DNA of 64,000 nt from contig CAIPAT010000134.1 of NCBI GenBank assembly GCA_903863035.1, positions 1-64,000 of the forward strand, given 5' to 3'. The notes beneath the pieces were generated by a model. That model made no database searches. It was not told where the DNA came from and was given only the letters and a program-made list of their open reading frames with translations. The position numbers and the translations under genes are program-made. The stretch comes from an uncultured Lentisphaeria bacterium. GTDB lineage: Bacteria > Verrucomicrobiota > Lentisphaeria > Victivallales > Victivallaceae. Position 1 is the stretch's first letter; each line of letters begins with the position of its first letter. Positions 17,626 to 28,500 of this stretch are shown in pieces.

Positions 17626-18658
17626 AAATATTTCCAGTGAAGATTTCGCAGATATTCTTCAGCGTCTTACCCCTTTGCGGGATAAGTTACGCGGTAAACG
17701 CATATTTCTCTCCGGCGGCACCGGGTTCTTCGGCAAATGGCTGCTGGAGAGTTTTGTGTTGATCAACCGCCAGTATGCGCTTGGCGCAGCGCTGACGGTG
17801 CTGTCCCGCAATCCGGAAAAGTTTCTATCCGAATATCCTGGATTTCGCGAGTTTCAGGAAATTTCTTTTGTTCAAGGCGATATTCGCAACTTTACTTTTC
17901 CAGCCGGCCATTTTGATTATGTGATTCATGCGGCGACGGAAGTCAGTTTGAAAATGGATCAGGAACGTCCTGAAGAAATGTATTCTGTGATTCTGGAGGG
18001 AACACGGCGCATACTTGATTTCACGGCGACCTCCGGCGCTAAAAAAATGCTTTTTATAAGTTCCGGCGCAGTGTACGGTACCCAGCCGCCGGAATTGGAG
18101 AACATCTCCGAAGACTTCATGAATACCTCTGGTTTCGAGGGCCCGGAATCCGCTTATGGACGTGGAAAACTGCATTCGGAGCGGCTTTGTCTGGAATATG
18201 CCGCCATGGACCGGTTTTACATTACCATCGCCCGCTGTTTTGCGTTTGCCGGGCCGTATCTGCCGCTGGATACACATCTGGCAGTCGGCAATTTTATCAA
18301 AGACTGCCTTGAAAAACGGCCCATAATCATCAAGGGAGATGGTACAGTTTTGCGTTCATATATGTATGCCGCCGATCTGGCGGTATGGCTGTGGACGATT
18401 CTGGTCAAAGGCTTGAATGACAGAGCGTATAATGTCGGCTCGGAGCAGGCGATATCTATTGCCGGACTGGCGGAGGAGATCAACCGGTATTTTGGCAGCA
18501 GCAGCGAAATTAAAATTCTTCAGAGTCCTCTTGAAGGTGTGCTGCCTTCCCGATATGTCCCGAGTACCGGGCGCGCCAGGAAAGAGCTGAACCTGACAAT
18601 GAATTTCCCGCTCAGTCAGACTCTGGAAAAAACCATCCGCTGGTCTCTGGGGCGCTGA
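17618..18658 (+). CDS. NAD-dependent sugar epimerase/dehydratase
   Basis: A 346-residue extended short-chain dehydrogenase. I use the ATG at 17618 because GGGAGGAG lies nine bases upstream; the ATG at 17576 is inside gtrA. The NAD loop is IFLSGGTGFFGKWLLE (about 28-43), the Ser of the triad lies in FISSGAVYG, and the catalytic pair is in SAYGRGKLHSE (YxxxK). It could reduce or epimerise the 4-keto group of the CDP-sugar, like the last step of abequose, paratose or tyvelose synthesis, or act as a YerF-like reductase. It is the last gene of the 13-gene run. Confidence 0.85.
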   Translation: MSRNISSEDFADILQRLTPLRDKLRGKRIFLSGGTGFFGKWLLESFVLINRQYALGAALTVLSRNPEKFLSEYPGFREFQEISFVQGDIRNFTFPAGHFDYVIHAATEVSLKMDQERPEEMYSVILEGTRRILDFTATSGAKKMLFISSGAVYGTQPPELENISEDFMNTSGFEGPESAYGRGKLHSERLCLEYAAMDRFYITIARCFAFAGPYLPLDTHLAVGNFIKDCLEKRPIIIKGDGTVLRSYMYAADLAVWLWTILVKGLNDRAYNVGSEQAISIAGLAEEINRYFGSSSEIKILQSPLEGVLPSRYVPSTGRARKELNLTMNFPLSQTLEKTIRWSLGR

Positions 18659-18696
18659 TATCGGGCAGCGTTCTCAACGCAAGTAAAGATGACGGA

Positions 18697-19275
18697 TCAA
18701 AACGATTTTCTGCTGTCCGGGTTGTAGTAATCATAATTCTTTTCGGCATATTTTACGATGCCTTTGGCAGTCACCGGGTCAAACGGTCCGGGGACCAGCA
18801 CCCATTCGGTTTCTTCATCGGTAATGACTTCCGGTGTGAACGACTTATAATACATGCCGTCGAGCATTACCGCGATCTCGGAATGCTGGAAATTCACCAC
18901 CATGTTCATCCATCTCATTTTGCCGCGCCGACTCAGATTCAAAGACAGATCGTAGAAGTCTTTCTGGTCTTTCCGCTCAATCATCTTAGCCCGCATTACT
19001 TCGCGGCTGGAAACGAAAAAGTTGGAGTTGATATATAATTTCTTGCCGTCGAAAGTAACAATTTCCTTTTCAATTGACTCCGCTCTGGGGTACTCCACCA
19101 CCTGATGAAAAGTCATTGCATATTTTGGCTCATATTTGCTGGACGAGGGTGACTCGGCAGACGAGGAATCAGACTTGCTTCGTCCAAGCACGTCATCCCA
19201 GGTAAGATTCAGACTTTCACATCCAGCCGCCGCAAACACGGCAAATATTACAAGCAGTTTCATTATGCGAAGCAT
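18697..19275 (-). CDS. Putative lipoprotein of unknown function
   Basis: A 192-residue exported protein. It begins with a short signal (MLRIMKLLVIFAVFAAAGC) that has a lipobox AAGC and Cys at residue 19, followed by a Ser-rich linker. The remainder is a compact alpha/beta region with two strands of the type LYINSNFFVSSREVM and EIAVMLDGMYYKS. I do not recognise a family. It converges on the sugar cluster, 38 bases from the epimerase stop. Confidence 0.7.
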   Translation of the reverse strand: MLRIMKLLVIFAVFAAAGCESLNLTWDDVLGRSKSDSSSAESPSSSKYEPKYAMTFHQVVEYPRAESIEKEIVTFDGKKLYINSNFFVSSREVMRAKMIERKDQKDFYDLSLNLSRRGKMRWMNMVVNFQHSEIAVMLDGMYYKSFTPEVITDEETEWVLVPGPFDPVTAKGIVKYAEKNYDYYNPDSRKSF

Positions 19276-19470
19276 TTTATATCCTCATTAAGTTACAGTT
19301 TTCAGATCGCTCCAGGCGAGCCGTATTTATAAAAAATTCTAAAATTATAAGATACTATTTGCGACGTTTAAAGCAAATTTAAAAATACATTAATGCGTTA
19401 TTTCCGGCAGAAAAAGTGGTTATTCAACTTGTCCTGAGTTACTTCGCGGATTATACTCTGCTCGTATATT

Positions 19471-19509
19471 TTAAAAATTTCAGCAGTGTAGAGTATTTAG
19501 TTTAAATCA
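19471..19509. repeat. 39-bp repeat shared with dnaA upstream region
   Basis: This segment (TTAAAAATTTCAGCAGTGTA followed by GAGTATTTAGTTTAAATCA) closely matches 41266-41303 in front of dnaA, with about five differences. It lies about 65 bases before the 44-codon membrane protein gene. Both copies are within an upstream region, so a regulatory site or a dispersed repeat are both possible. Confidence 0.65.
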
Positions 19510-19572
19510 GAACTTATAATTTTCCGCCGGAGACCGTATTTCCCGGATGGAAAATAAAATGCAGGAGGCAAT

Positions 19573-19707
19573 ATGCCGCAGGAAATAGGGGACTGGTCAA
19601 TAACCGCGGCTTACTGGTTGAATATCATCGCGATGATTATATGCATCATTTACGGCATAATTAACATAAGCCGCAAGGATGAGGATTCCTCACGCGGCGG
19701 CCGCTGA
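19573..19707 (+). CDS. Small membrane protein, symporter accessory-like
   Basis: A 44-residue protein. AGGAGG lies four bases before the ATG. One membrane helix with the pattern AYWLNIIAMIICIIYG (about residues 13-28) is followed by a charged tail (NISRKDEDSS). The W...AYWL...C.IYGI.N pattern matches the 'symporter small accessory protein' family, short proteins normally encoded directly before a sodium:solute symporter. No symporter gene follows here. The family call rests on memory of the pattern and is moderate. Confidence 0.65.
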   Translation: MPQEIGDWSITAAYWLNIIAMIICIIYGIINISRKDEDSSRGGR

Positions 19708-19746
19708 CCGGTATATGAGTCAGCGGTAAAACTTTATCGGGGTGCC

Positions 19747-19861
19747 GAAGGCCTCGAAGAGTGCGAATCCAAACTAAAAAGATCGCAACCGCTTTGCGGA
19801 TAGTGTCTTGCGTCCGTCTTTTTCCGTTCCTTCTTCAGGCGATATTCATATCGCCAATCAG
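19747..19861. repeat. Dispersed ~115-bp repeat, copy A
   Basis: Starts GAAGGCCTCGAAGAGTGCGA and ends GCGATATTCATATCGCCAAT. It is highly similar to copy B at 38842-38962; only a middle stretch of about 25 bases differs. The blocks GCAACCGCTTTGCGG and CGATATTCATATCG also occur, in reverse orientation, in the 250-bp element at 20507-20756. It looks like a small non-autonomous repeat; no protein is encoded. Confidence 0.8.
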
Positions 19862-19983
19862 TTTAGAATATTAATTTTAAAACCTGCATTTGCATATTTT
19901 TTTTTGTACAGTATAATAGTCCATAATTCGTGCTACATAAACCAGACATGAATTGAGTCAAATCAACAAAGGAGAACTTAATA

Positions 19984-20247
19984 ATGGATGTCAATGTCAA
20001 AGCAGAAATCTATGCGGATGGTATCGGTCAAATTCATTTTGCGGGCGGAATGGTAAGATTCGATTTTGTTACTCTCCAGCCGGATGCCGATGGCAAGAAT
20101 GAACCCACTCCGCTGTGCAAAGAACGCATCATTATGCCGCCGCAGGGTTTTCTGAACGCCTTCAATTCTATGCAGAATCTTATTGACAAGCTGCTTGAAG
20201 CAGGCGTTCTTCAGAAAAACGCCCCCGTCGCGGACAATAAAAAGTAA
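19984..20247 (+). CDS. Small conserved protein of unknown function
   Basis: An 87-residue soluble protein. AAGGAG sits about eight bases before the ATG, and a clear rho-independent terminator follows at 20277-20312, so this is a real single-gene transcript. The sequence has the look of a small beta-strand protein (VKAEIYADGIGQIHFAGGMV, VRFDFVTLQP) followed by an amphipathic helix (GFLNAFNSMQNLIDKLLEAG). I do not recognise a named family with certainty. Confidence 0.8.
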   Translation: MDVNVKAEIYADGIGQIHFAGGMVRFDFVTLQPDADGKNEPTPLCKERIIMPPQGFLNAFNSMQNLIDKLLEAGVLQKNAPVADNKK

Positions 20248-20276
20248 TTTTCCCACGATAATCCAATGATTTATAG

Positions 20277-20312
20277 ACTGACCCGCATATTTTTTATGCC
20301 GGTCAGTTTTTT
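20277..20312 (+). terminator. Rho-independent terminator
   Basis: Stem ACTGACC (20277-20283) pairs with GGTCAGT (20301-20307), extended inside by GCAT/ATGC, and is followed by six T residues. It closes the 87-residue gene. Confidence 0.85.
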
Positions 20313-20452
20313 ATTTTCAAGCTTAATTTTGCAGAGTATAGGATAAAAGACAGGCAGGACGCCGTAAGGATTTTTATATTATCTTATGAAAAACAGTTGC
20401 AAAAACCTAACGGTGGGATATAATTATTTATTGAAATAATGAAAGGTTAATG

Positions 20453-20962
20453 ATGCCGGTAATATTTCGTTATAAAAACTTTCAAATTCGCATTTATACC
20501 GATTCACAATCTTAGAGTAAGCAACGACAAGAGCAATTTTGAGAATTATTTGGGAACAGCGACGGAAGCCCGATATGAATATCGAGGAACGGAGCTGTTT
20601 TCAAATAAACGCAAAAGGGCCTTGCCGCAAAGCGGTTGCGTTTCCGCCATGCCGGATACATGCTGTACGAGTTCAGTCGCTACCCTGGTAGCGCCAGCCT
20701 CATCCAGCCCATCCCGGCAAAGGCGGAATTCGCAATCTTTACTTGCTCTAAGATTGCGATTCGGTATTAGTTCCGTAATGAAGAAGGCCGCAGGCATGTT
20801 CATGCGATAAGTGCGGACGTAAATGTAAAGATTTGGCTGGAACCGGTTATCGAAATTGCCGACATAAAAGGGCATATTAATAAAACGATACTCAATGAAC
20901 TTTTAATCGAGGTAAAACGCCATGAGCAAGAATGCAATGATCTCTGGGACGATTATGTCTAG
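20453..20962 (+). pseudogene. DUF4160 gene interrupted by an insertion
   Basis: The N-terminal part starts at the ATG 20453 (AAAGG six bases before) and reads MPVIFRYKNFQIRIYTD, the usual opening of DUF4160 proteins. It meets TAG at 20513. The C-terminal part is found from about 20771 to the TAG at 20960 and reads NEEGRRHVHA, then VNVKIWLEPVIEIADIKG and NDLWDDYV, the conserved HVH and WLEP core and tail of the family. The two halves are split by a 250-bp element. Even with the element removed, a frame change remains, so the gene has decayed further. DUF4160 genes commonly sit directly before DUF2442 genes in toxin-antitoxin-like pairs, as here. Confidence 0.82.
20507..20756. mobile_element. 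MITE-like 250-bp element inside DUF4160 gene
   Basis: Perfect 11-bp inverted ends CAATCTTAGAG (20507-20517) and CTCTAAGATTG (20746-20756), extending imperfectly to about 20 bp. The direct repeat CGATTC flanks the element at 20500-20505 and 20757-20762, as expected for a target duplication. No transposase is encoded. The inside contains blocks related to the dispersed repeat at 19747 and 38842, in reverse orientation. It splits a DUF4160 coding sequence. Confidence 0.75.
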
Positions 20963-21338
20963 TCCGGAACTGCTGACGGTTGACCCGCTTGGCATTACCA
21001 TCCGGTTTAACGCTGTAGAATACCGTTTGCCGTATGCCGGATTTCCATGGTTTGAATACTGCCCTATCACTGAATTGAAAAACATTGCCGGTGACCGCTG
21101 GGGGGTTTACTGGCCGGACGCCGACATCGATCTTTCCATTGAATCGCTGGAACATCCGGAAAAACACCCGTGCCGGATCAGTATTGGCGGCTGGCTCCGG
21201 TTGCGTGAAAAAAAGGCGGCGGCAATTTTGGGTAGCATTCGCAGCGTTCGCAAGTCTGCCGCATCCCGGCGCAACGGCAGCAAGGGCGGCCGTCCGCGCA
21301 AAGTTCCGGATTCCACGAAAAAATCCATGGTTATTTAA
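20922..21338 (+). CDS. DUF2442 protein with basic C-terminal tail
   Basis: A 138-residue protein. The core FNAVEYRLPYAGFPWFEYCP and GVYWPDADIDLSIESLEHPE matches the DUF2442 family. The MSKN start agrees with many family members, and GAGG lies about ten bases upstream. The C-terminus carries an Arg/Lys-rich tail with NGSKGGRPRK, an AT-hook-like sequence that could bind DNA. It overlaps the 3' end of the broken DUF4160 gene by 41 bases, the usual gene order for this pair. DUF2442 is often proposed as the antitoxin or regulator partner; here the partner is dead. Confidence 0.85.
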   Translation: MSKNAMISGTIMSSPELLTVDPLGITIRFNAVEYRLPYAGFPWFEYCPITELKNIAGDRWGVYWPDADIDLSIESLEHPEKHPCRISIGGWLRLREKKAAAILGSIRSVRKSAASRRNGSKGGRPRKVPDSTKKSMVI

Positions 21339-21519
21339 GATTTACAGATTTCTGTCTTCGATTTATTTTCTCATTTTTTTTGTTTGATACTTTCTTTTTT
21401 CTCCATATAACATTATTGTATAAAAGTACGCCCTCATTGTGTAGTGACGGGCTGGGTTGCTTTTTAAGTATATGGTTCGGTGAAAATTCCGGACAGGCCC
21501 AATTACAATGGTGTTTGAG

Positions 21520-22551
21520 ATGTATAAGCTGGAAGAAAAAGTTTTCGTTGATGGAATGCAGCAGGCGCATGTCTTTGCTGCGCATTTCAGCTTATGCACT
21601 GGTCAATCAGCCGATCTTGCCCTTATTGACCCCGTGGCGATGGACATTACGCCGGTTATTGGCGATTTTGATACTCGTCGGTTCGAATTTGTTAAAGTTA
21701 ACAGTGAGCATGGTTTTAACCATGTTGCTGATTATTTTGTTTTCGATTCTGAATACAATCCGGTTCACGTTATTTCCCGCGGCAATGCGGGGCATTTGAT
21801 TCAGGACGACAAGGCGATTGCCGCTGCGTTTAGCGCCGGCCACTGTGAACTGTTTAAGTCCTGGAACAATGTCCTGACAGAGACTCATAGAGTGAGCGGA
21901 GCCGGTGCGGTTTCAATTAATTCGCATTCCTTATTAACCGGTAACTGCGGTAATAATTTTTCATCCGCCGTTAATAATGACGGCGGTGTGTTCAAGCTGG
22001 TTTTGGACAGGATGGAGACAAATATTACCATCACGGTCAACGGAATGATGAATAAGAGCCTGGCCGTCAGGCTTGATTCTGCAAACGCGGTTCGCCGTTT
22101 TTATGTTGACGCTGAAATTTCGGTAAACCGGCTCAACATTAATTTAATTAACGGTCATGCCGGTACAGGCAGCGACGGAAGAAATATTGCAAATAATTCT
22201 GCATTCAATAACGCCATCGCTGGAAAACAATCCACCGGTGGCGTTGTCATTTTAACCACAGAGACATCCCGCAGCGCGGGACTAACCCGAGAGTTAGCAA
22301 GACACAGAGAAATCCAAAGTGAATGTTTGTGTTCCGTACAGGCATCCGCTTTCGTTCCCATTCTGACTCCTGACTCCTGTCTCCTGACTCCTGTTTCAGT
22401 TCCCATTCTGACTCCTGACTCCTGTCTCCTGACTCCTGTTTCAGTTCCCATTCTGACTCCTGACTCCTGTCTCCTGACTCCTGTTTTCAAAAATAATAAT
22501 AATAACATATTCGAGAATATAACATTGAGGTGTGCAAATGTATCAACTTGA
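21520..22551 (+). pseudogene. Decayed paralogue of the giant protein N-terminus
   Basis: An open frame of about 343 codons. It begins MYKLEEKVFVDGMQQ, clearly related to the opening of the next gene (MYQLEERILFDGAA, a LEPR-XLL-like motif). A segment with HVADYFVFDSEYNPVHVISR and GNAGHL resembles the IHIISHGNDGL part of DUF4347, but the domain is incomplete. Later sequence shows no repeat structure, and the 3' end is made of three 15-residue repeats (VPILTPDSCLLTPVS) that are simply the translation of a 45-bp DNA repeat. The frame runs 14 bases into the giant gene. I interpret it as a shortened, decaying copy; expression as a real protein cannot be excluded. Confidence 0.6.
22354..22487. repeat. 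Three 45-bp tandem repeats of TGACTCC heptamers
   Basis: Copies begin at 22354, 22399 and 22444. Each consists of GTTCCCATTC followed by TGACTCC-type heptamers and TTTCA. The heptamer resembles the TGACTGG unit at 101-185. The 45-bp period keeps the reading frame open, which gives an artificial 15-residue protein repeat. It ends 50 bases before the giant gene. Confidence 0.92.
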
Positions 22552-25500
22552 AGAAAGAATTCTCTTTGACGGTGCTGCTGTAGCGGCGGTAGTGGTAGCG
22601 AACCAGCAGGCGCATGACGCCAGCAAAGATGCTGCCCCAAATAACCAGAACCAGGACCAGAACAACAACCAGAACAACAACCAGAACCATAATCAGGATC
22701 AACAGTCACAACCAACTAATCCTCATACTCAAAGTCACAGCGATATAACCAAGCCTAATCCGAATGGTATCACGCAGCAGCACACTGGCGTGGATAATCT
22801 TCTCGCGCAGGCGCTTAGCCTTGATCCGGCCGCCGCGCCGACTCATAGCAGCGCCAATGCCGAACAGCATGTAAGCGTCATGGTCATTTCCACTTCGCTG
22901 GAAAACGCTGATGCCGTTGCTTCGCTTGCCGACGCCAATACAATTGTAGTTAAATACGATTCCCATAATACCACTTCCGCTCAACTTCTCCAGCAAATCA
23001 ATGAATCTCTTCATGGCAAGAAAGCCGACTCTATCGCATTCCTGTCAGAAGCAGGAGAGGGGCAGTTAAGCCTGTTTAAGGATGGTAAAACCACTGTTGC
23101 CTCGCTGAGCGACAGCAACCAGCAGCAGTTCTGGCACGGGGTTGAAGGAATGCTTGATTCGCACGGCAGAGTTGACTTTCTGGCATCCAGTCTTGCGGCA
23201 ACCGATGCTGGCAGAAACCTGGTAAGCGAAATCGCGCATATTACCGGTCATGAAACCGCGGCCAGCACCGATTTGACCGGCAGTACAGCAAAAGGCGGCG
23301 ACTGGAACCTGGAATATACCGCCGGCGGAAAAAATGCTCACCAAGTCGACATTACTGAAACTTACCTCAACCGGAATATTCTTGATTCCTTTACTTCGGT
23401 TATTCCGGCCGACACGATGCAGCACGAAGTGGCGTTCATTGATTCTTCAGTAATGAGTACTGAAGAGATAGTCAATGCAATTAAGAGCATGGGTGAAAAT
23501 GTTGATATTGTAATGTTGAGCAAAGGCGATGCTTTTGCGCAAGTTACTAAATATTTGCAGACCCAGAGCAATATTGACGCCATCCACATCATTTCCCACG
23601 GCAATGACGGCCTTTTCAGCCTTGGCGATACTGTGGTCAATTCTGATTTTGTCCAGACGCACCAGGCGGAACTCGCCGCATGGGGAAAATCCCTGACCGC
23701 GAACGGGGATATTCTGCTGTACGGCTGCGATGTCGCCGCTGATGCCGGCGGTAAAGCTTTTATTCAGCAGTTTGCCCATGCCACCGGAATGGATATTGCG
23801 GCGTCAACCGATTCCACCGGAGCGAAGGGAAACTGGAATCTGGAATATTCGGTTGGGCATATCAATACAGCCGCAATTACCGTTTACTCGTACCATTATT
23901 CACTGACTGATTATGTGGTTTCTTCCGCCAACGACTCCGGCGGAGGAACGCTTCGTGCAGCGCTTACTTCGGCCGACAGCGGCGATCAGATTGTTTTTAC
24001 TCTGAATAGCGGGTCCCAGATTACTTTGGCTTCCGCATTGTCCATTGCGCAACAAAACTTGACGATCAACGGACTGCTCAGCGACGGGGTACACAGTATT
24101 ACCATCAGCGGCAATGGTAACCGGGTTTTCAATATCTCCGGGTCGGCGTTTATTTCCAATATGACGCTTATTAACGGTTTCTCCGCTACTAACGGCGGCG
24201 CGGTTTATGTGGCGCAGAATGCGGCGGCGGTCTTTAACAATGTTGTGTTCGACAATAATGCCGCCACCGGTTCCGGCGGCGCGGTTTATGTTGACGGCAA
24301 GGCCCCGACTGCGGTTTCCGGCATTTACGGAGTTTACACCAACCCCGGTTATGCCGAATTCAACAACGTTACTTTTACGAATAATACAGCAGCAGCCAAT
24401 GGCGGCGCGATTGCCAACCTCGGCGATGTGCTGATTAACCGCAGCTCCATAGGGGATGTCGCTGGCAACACGGCGACTGTTCTCGGCGGCGGCCTTTATA
24501 ACCTAGGCCGTGCCCTGATTGTTGACTCCAATATCGCTGACAATCAAGCGCAATTAGGCGGCGGCATCAACAATGGCGGCTTCTATGATGACGGCACTAA
24601 CTTTAATCCGGTGCTGGCGACGCTGTCAGTTGAAAATTCCGCGATATTCGGCAATACCGCGACCGCGGGCGGTGGAATATTTGAATTTTCCGGCCAGAGC
24701 TATATCCAGAATTCCACCATTGCCGCCAATCATGCTTTTGCCGATGGCGGCGGAATTTATCAGGACGGCGGCAATATGACTATTTCCGGCGCGACAATCG
24801 CTTATAATGCGGCTGCAACTTATCACGGGTATTATATGAGCGCTAACCCCGGCATACTGAACAATACTCCGACGCTGATGATCGACAACAGTATTATCGC
24901 CTATAACAGCGCAGTCGCCAATACCGCGCCATACCAGGATTTTTATAATTCTCCAGTCACTCCCGGAACTGTACTGTCGGCGGGACATAACCTGACCGGA
25001 ACCTCCAACTTCGCATTCAGCGGAACCGGAGATCAAACTCAAAATTATGTGACAGGTATCGCCATTTTCGCCGAAACCACGCCTGGCGACCACGGGGGCT
25101 GGAGCTACACGCTGGCGTTGAATAACGCCGTTGGCAACAAGGCGCTGAACAACGGCTCCAATGACGGGCCGAGCCTGTACGACCAGCGCGGCTACCGGAT
25201 TAACGGCACCCGTGATATCGGCGCTTATGAATTAAACGGCGGCGTGGCCCGCAATACTTACAACGGCCTTTATTATGCCACGATTCAAGCCGCAGTTAAC
25301 GCCGCATCCGATCCGCAGATTACGGAAATAGAACTGGTCGGCACCCGCATCTTGAATGACTCTGATATTACCGTCAATTATGCGTTAGTGATTAAAGGCA
25401 TGGGCAGCGACAAAACGGTTATTGATTTTAACAAGAATCACAGCATGACGGTATCCGACGGGCTGGTGACTTTGATTTCAGTCTCTATGAGCGATCTGGC

Positions 25501-28500
25501 GGTTAAGAACGGAAGGGCTGCAAACGGCGGAGCGATCAACAACCTTGAAAATCTGGTGCTGAACCGGGTTGACCTGTATGACAACATCGCTACCGGCTCC
25601 GGCGGTGCGATTTATAACCAGCTTGGCGCTATGGTGATGGCTGACCGGGCTAATTTATACCGCAATGCCGCGGCTGTTGACGGTGGTGCCATAGCCAATT
25701 ACGGCGATATCAGTCTCAATAACTCCAATATTTACGGCAACAGCGCCGTGAACCGCGGCGGTGCGATAGCCAGTTTCGACAACGGCAGCCAGGCCGTGGA
25801 TTTGACGGTCACCAACAGCGCGATATTCCTGAATGCGCTTTCCGGCGGTGCCAGTCTTGGCGGCGGCATTTACGCCGAATCCAACTTCGAACTGACCAAT
25901 ACCACAATTGCCCATAATACCGCCATTGCCGGCGGCGGGGTTTATACTTTTGGCGCTGGCACCCGCAATATGACCAACGTTACGGTGGCTTACAACGTTA
26001 CCAGCAGCGTTACGTCGGGCGGCATTGATATTAACGGCAGCGGCTCACATCTTTTTGTAAACGTGCTGTCATCTAATAATAGCATTGCCAATGCTGCTAC
26101 TTCCACTGTGGCCACCGGTAATAATTTTGCATGGAACTGTCAATTCATTACTGGCGCTTATTTTGCCTCCTCCGTTATGGGCGACCACGGCGGCTGGAGC
26201 TACACGCTGTCCACGGCTAATGGCGCTTCGATCATTGATGCCGGAACCAATTCAGGCGCATTGTCTTACGACCAGCGCGGATATGATACTAACGGTACCC
26301 GCGATATCGGGGCGTTTGAATATAACGGATACGTCGCGTATGTCCACGGCAAAACGGCAGACACGCTCAACAAACTGATCGGCCAATCCACTATCCAGGC
26401 CGCGGCCAACTACTATAAATATTATGATGTTACGATTGATAACGTCAATACTGTTACTCTGGTGAATACCCGGATTCTGGAAAACAATATTAATGTCAAC
26501 GCCTGGCGGAACGCCAGCGGGTCTAACTTTGAAGTGGGACGCACAATATACATTGAAGGCAGCCGTTTCGGCGGCACCGTAATCAGCGCCGGCAACCTGG
26601 GCAGGGTTATGAATGTCAGCGGCACAATGAGCACTGCACCAACCCCGGCGGAAGTTGTCGGAACGGTTTATCTCAGCAATCTGACGCTGGCGGACGGTTT
26701 TTCCACTTCGACTAACGTCGGGAGCGGTGCGCTGAGAATTAATCATGCAACGGTTCATGCCACGAATGTCACCTTTAAAGATAACTTTACGATGGGTACC
26801 GGCGGGGCGGTTTCTCTAGTTAAAGGAACCAGTAATACGGTTAATTTTACTGCGGACCAGTCTTTGTTTGCCAACAATATTGCGATTGGCGACGGCGGCG
26901 CGATTTACAATCTTGCAAGCTCCGGACCCGCCATTACAGCATCGACTTTCGCCGATAACCTGAGCTTCGGTACCGGCGGCGGGATTGCCAATTATACCGC
27001 GATTACGCTTGCCAACAGCACCTTGTCCTATAACTTTTCAATGGCGGCGGGCGGCGGAATTTATAACGGGGTTTTCGGTTCCGACAAGGGTGCGTTGAGT
27101 GCAAGCTCGGATTTGCTGGCGAAAAACCGTTCGACCGAAAGTTATGTTATCGCAAATAACAAATCAAACGTTGCGACTTATCACTGTCTAGGTTACGACT
27201 ATAACCTGAGCGATCTGACCAGTACAGGGGCGACATTGAGCGACGGCGGCCATAATCTGGTGGAATATCAGAACGGCGTATGGATTGACGCAGCCAATAA
27301 GCCTGCCGTTGTTGTCAATCTTCCCGTCGGGCGCGGCGCCAATTTTTTCCAGTTTACCGGCGCAAATCTTTCCGGAGCGGATGTTTATGACTACACTAAG
27401 GTTACAAATCTTTACAACATTACCGGTCCGCAGAGCAATATTTTTGAAACCGGCAAGCTGCAGGATCATGGCGGCTGGAACTATACAATCGCCTTGAGCC
27501 ATAACAGCGTGGCACTGGATAAAGGCTCCGGAACTGGTGATGACCAGCGCGGCTACGGTTACAATCTGGTCCGCGACATCGGCGCATACGAACGGGTCGG
27601 GATTGTGGCAACCAACAGCAGCACCGGAGAAAAATACGCGACGGTTCAGGAGGCAATTAATAATGCAGTGTCCGGCCAGACCATTCAACTGGTAAATTCG
27701 CGGATTATGGAATCTAATATTCTGGTTGACCGCAGCATCACGATTCAAGGGGTGCTTGAATACGGCAATGGTGATGAAACTGTCAATGAAACGATGATTG
27801 ACGCTGACTATAACGGGCGCGTGCTGCTCAATAAATCAACTTCGGCCAATTGGAACCTGAATTACATGGTGCTCAACCGCGGCCTGGTTTTCCAGAACGG
27901 CGGCGGAATCGGCGACCAGGCGGCCGGTAACGGCGGCGCGATATTTACCGCCGCCGCGCTGTCCATGACCGGGGTGACAGTTACAGCTTCATTTGCCCAG
28001 GTGTCCGGCGGCGGGGTATATTCGGTTAACAATTTAACGATATCAGGCGGCATTGATACTACTTTTGCAACACCGGGGTTCATGGGCAACTCCGCAGGCC
28101 TGTCCGGCGGCGCGGTTTTTGTCAATAACACCAATGGCACTTTCGGATTCAGCGCAAGCAGTGTTACGTTCCGGCATAACAGCGCTAAGTTCGGCGGCGC
28201 GGCATATCTCATCGGCACTATGGATAACGGCGTTGCGCCGTCATTCTCCAGTGTTACTTTCTTTGGCAACCGCGCCAACCGGGGCGGTTCGCTGAATATT
28301 GATAACCCTACTGGTCAGGTCTCCATTAACGGCGGCTCCTTTAAATATGACAGCGCCAGCGATGTCGGCGGCAGTATTTTTGTTCAGGCCGATCAGAAGG
28401 TTCTCCTGCAGAATCTGCGCATCGACAGTGCGTTTGCCTTTAATGACGGCGGCGCGATATACTTTGACGGATTATCCTCCACGACCAGCACCCTGGAGAT

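Noticed and set aside
20546-20875. 109-codon minus-strand frame across the MITE-like element
   Set aside because: It spans the element and the DUF4160 C-terminal half, whose plus-strand protein likeness is clear; no ribosome site.
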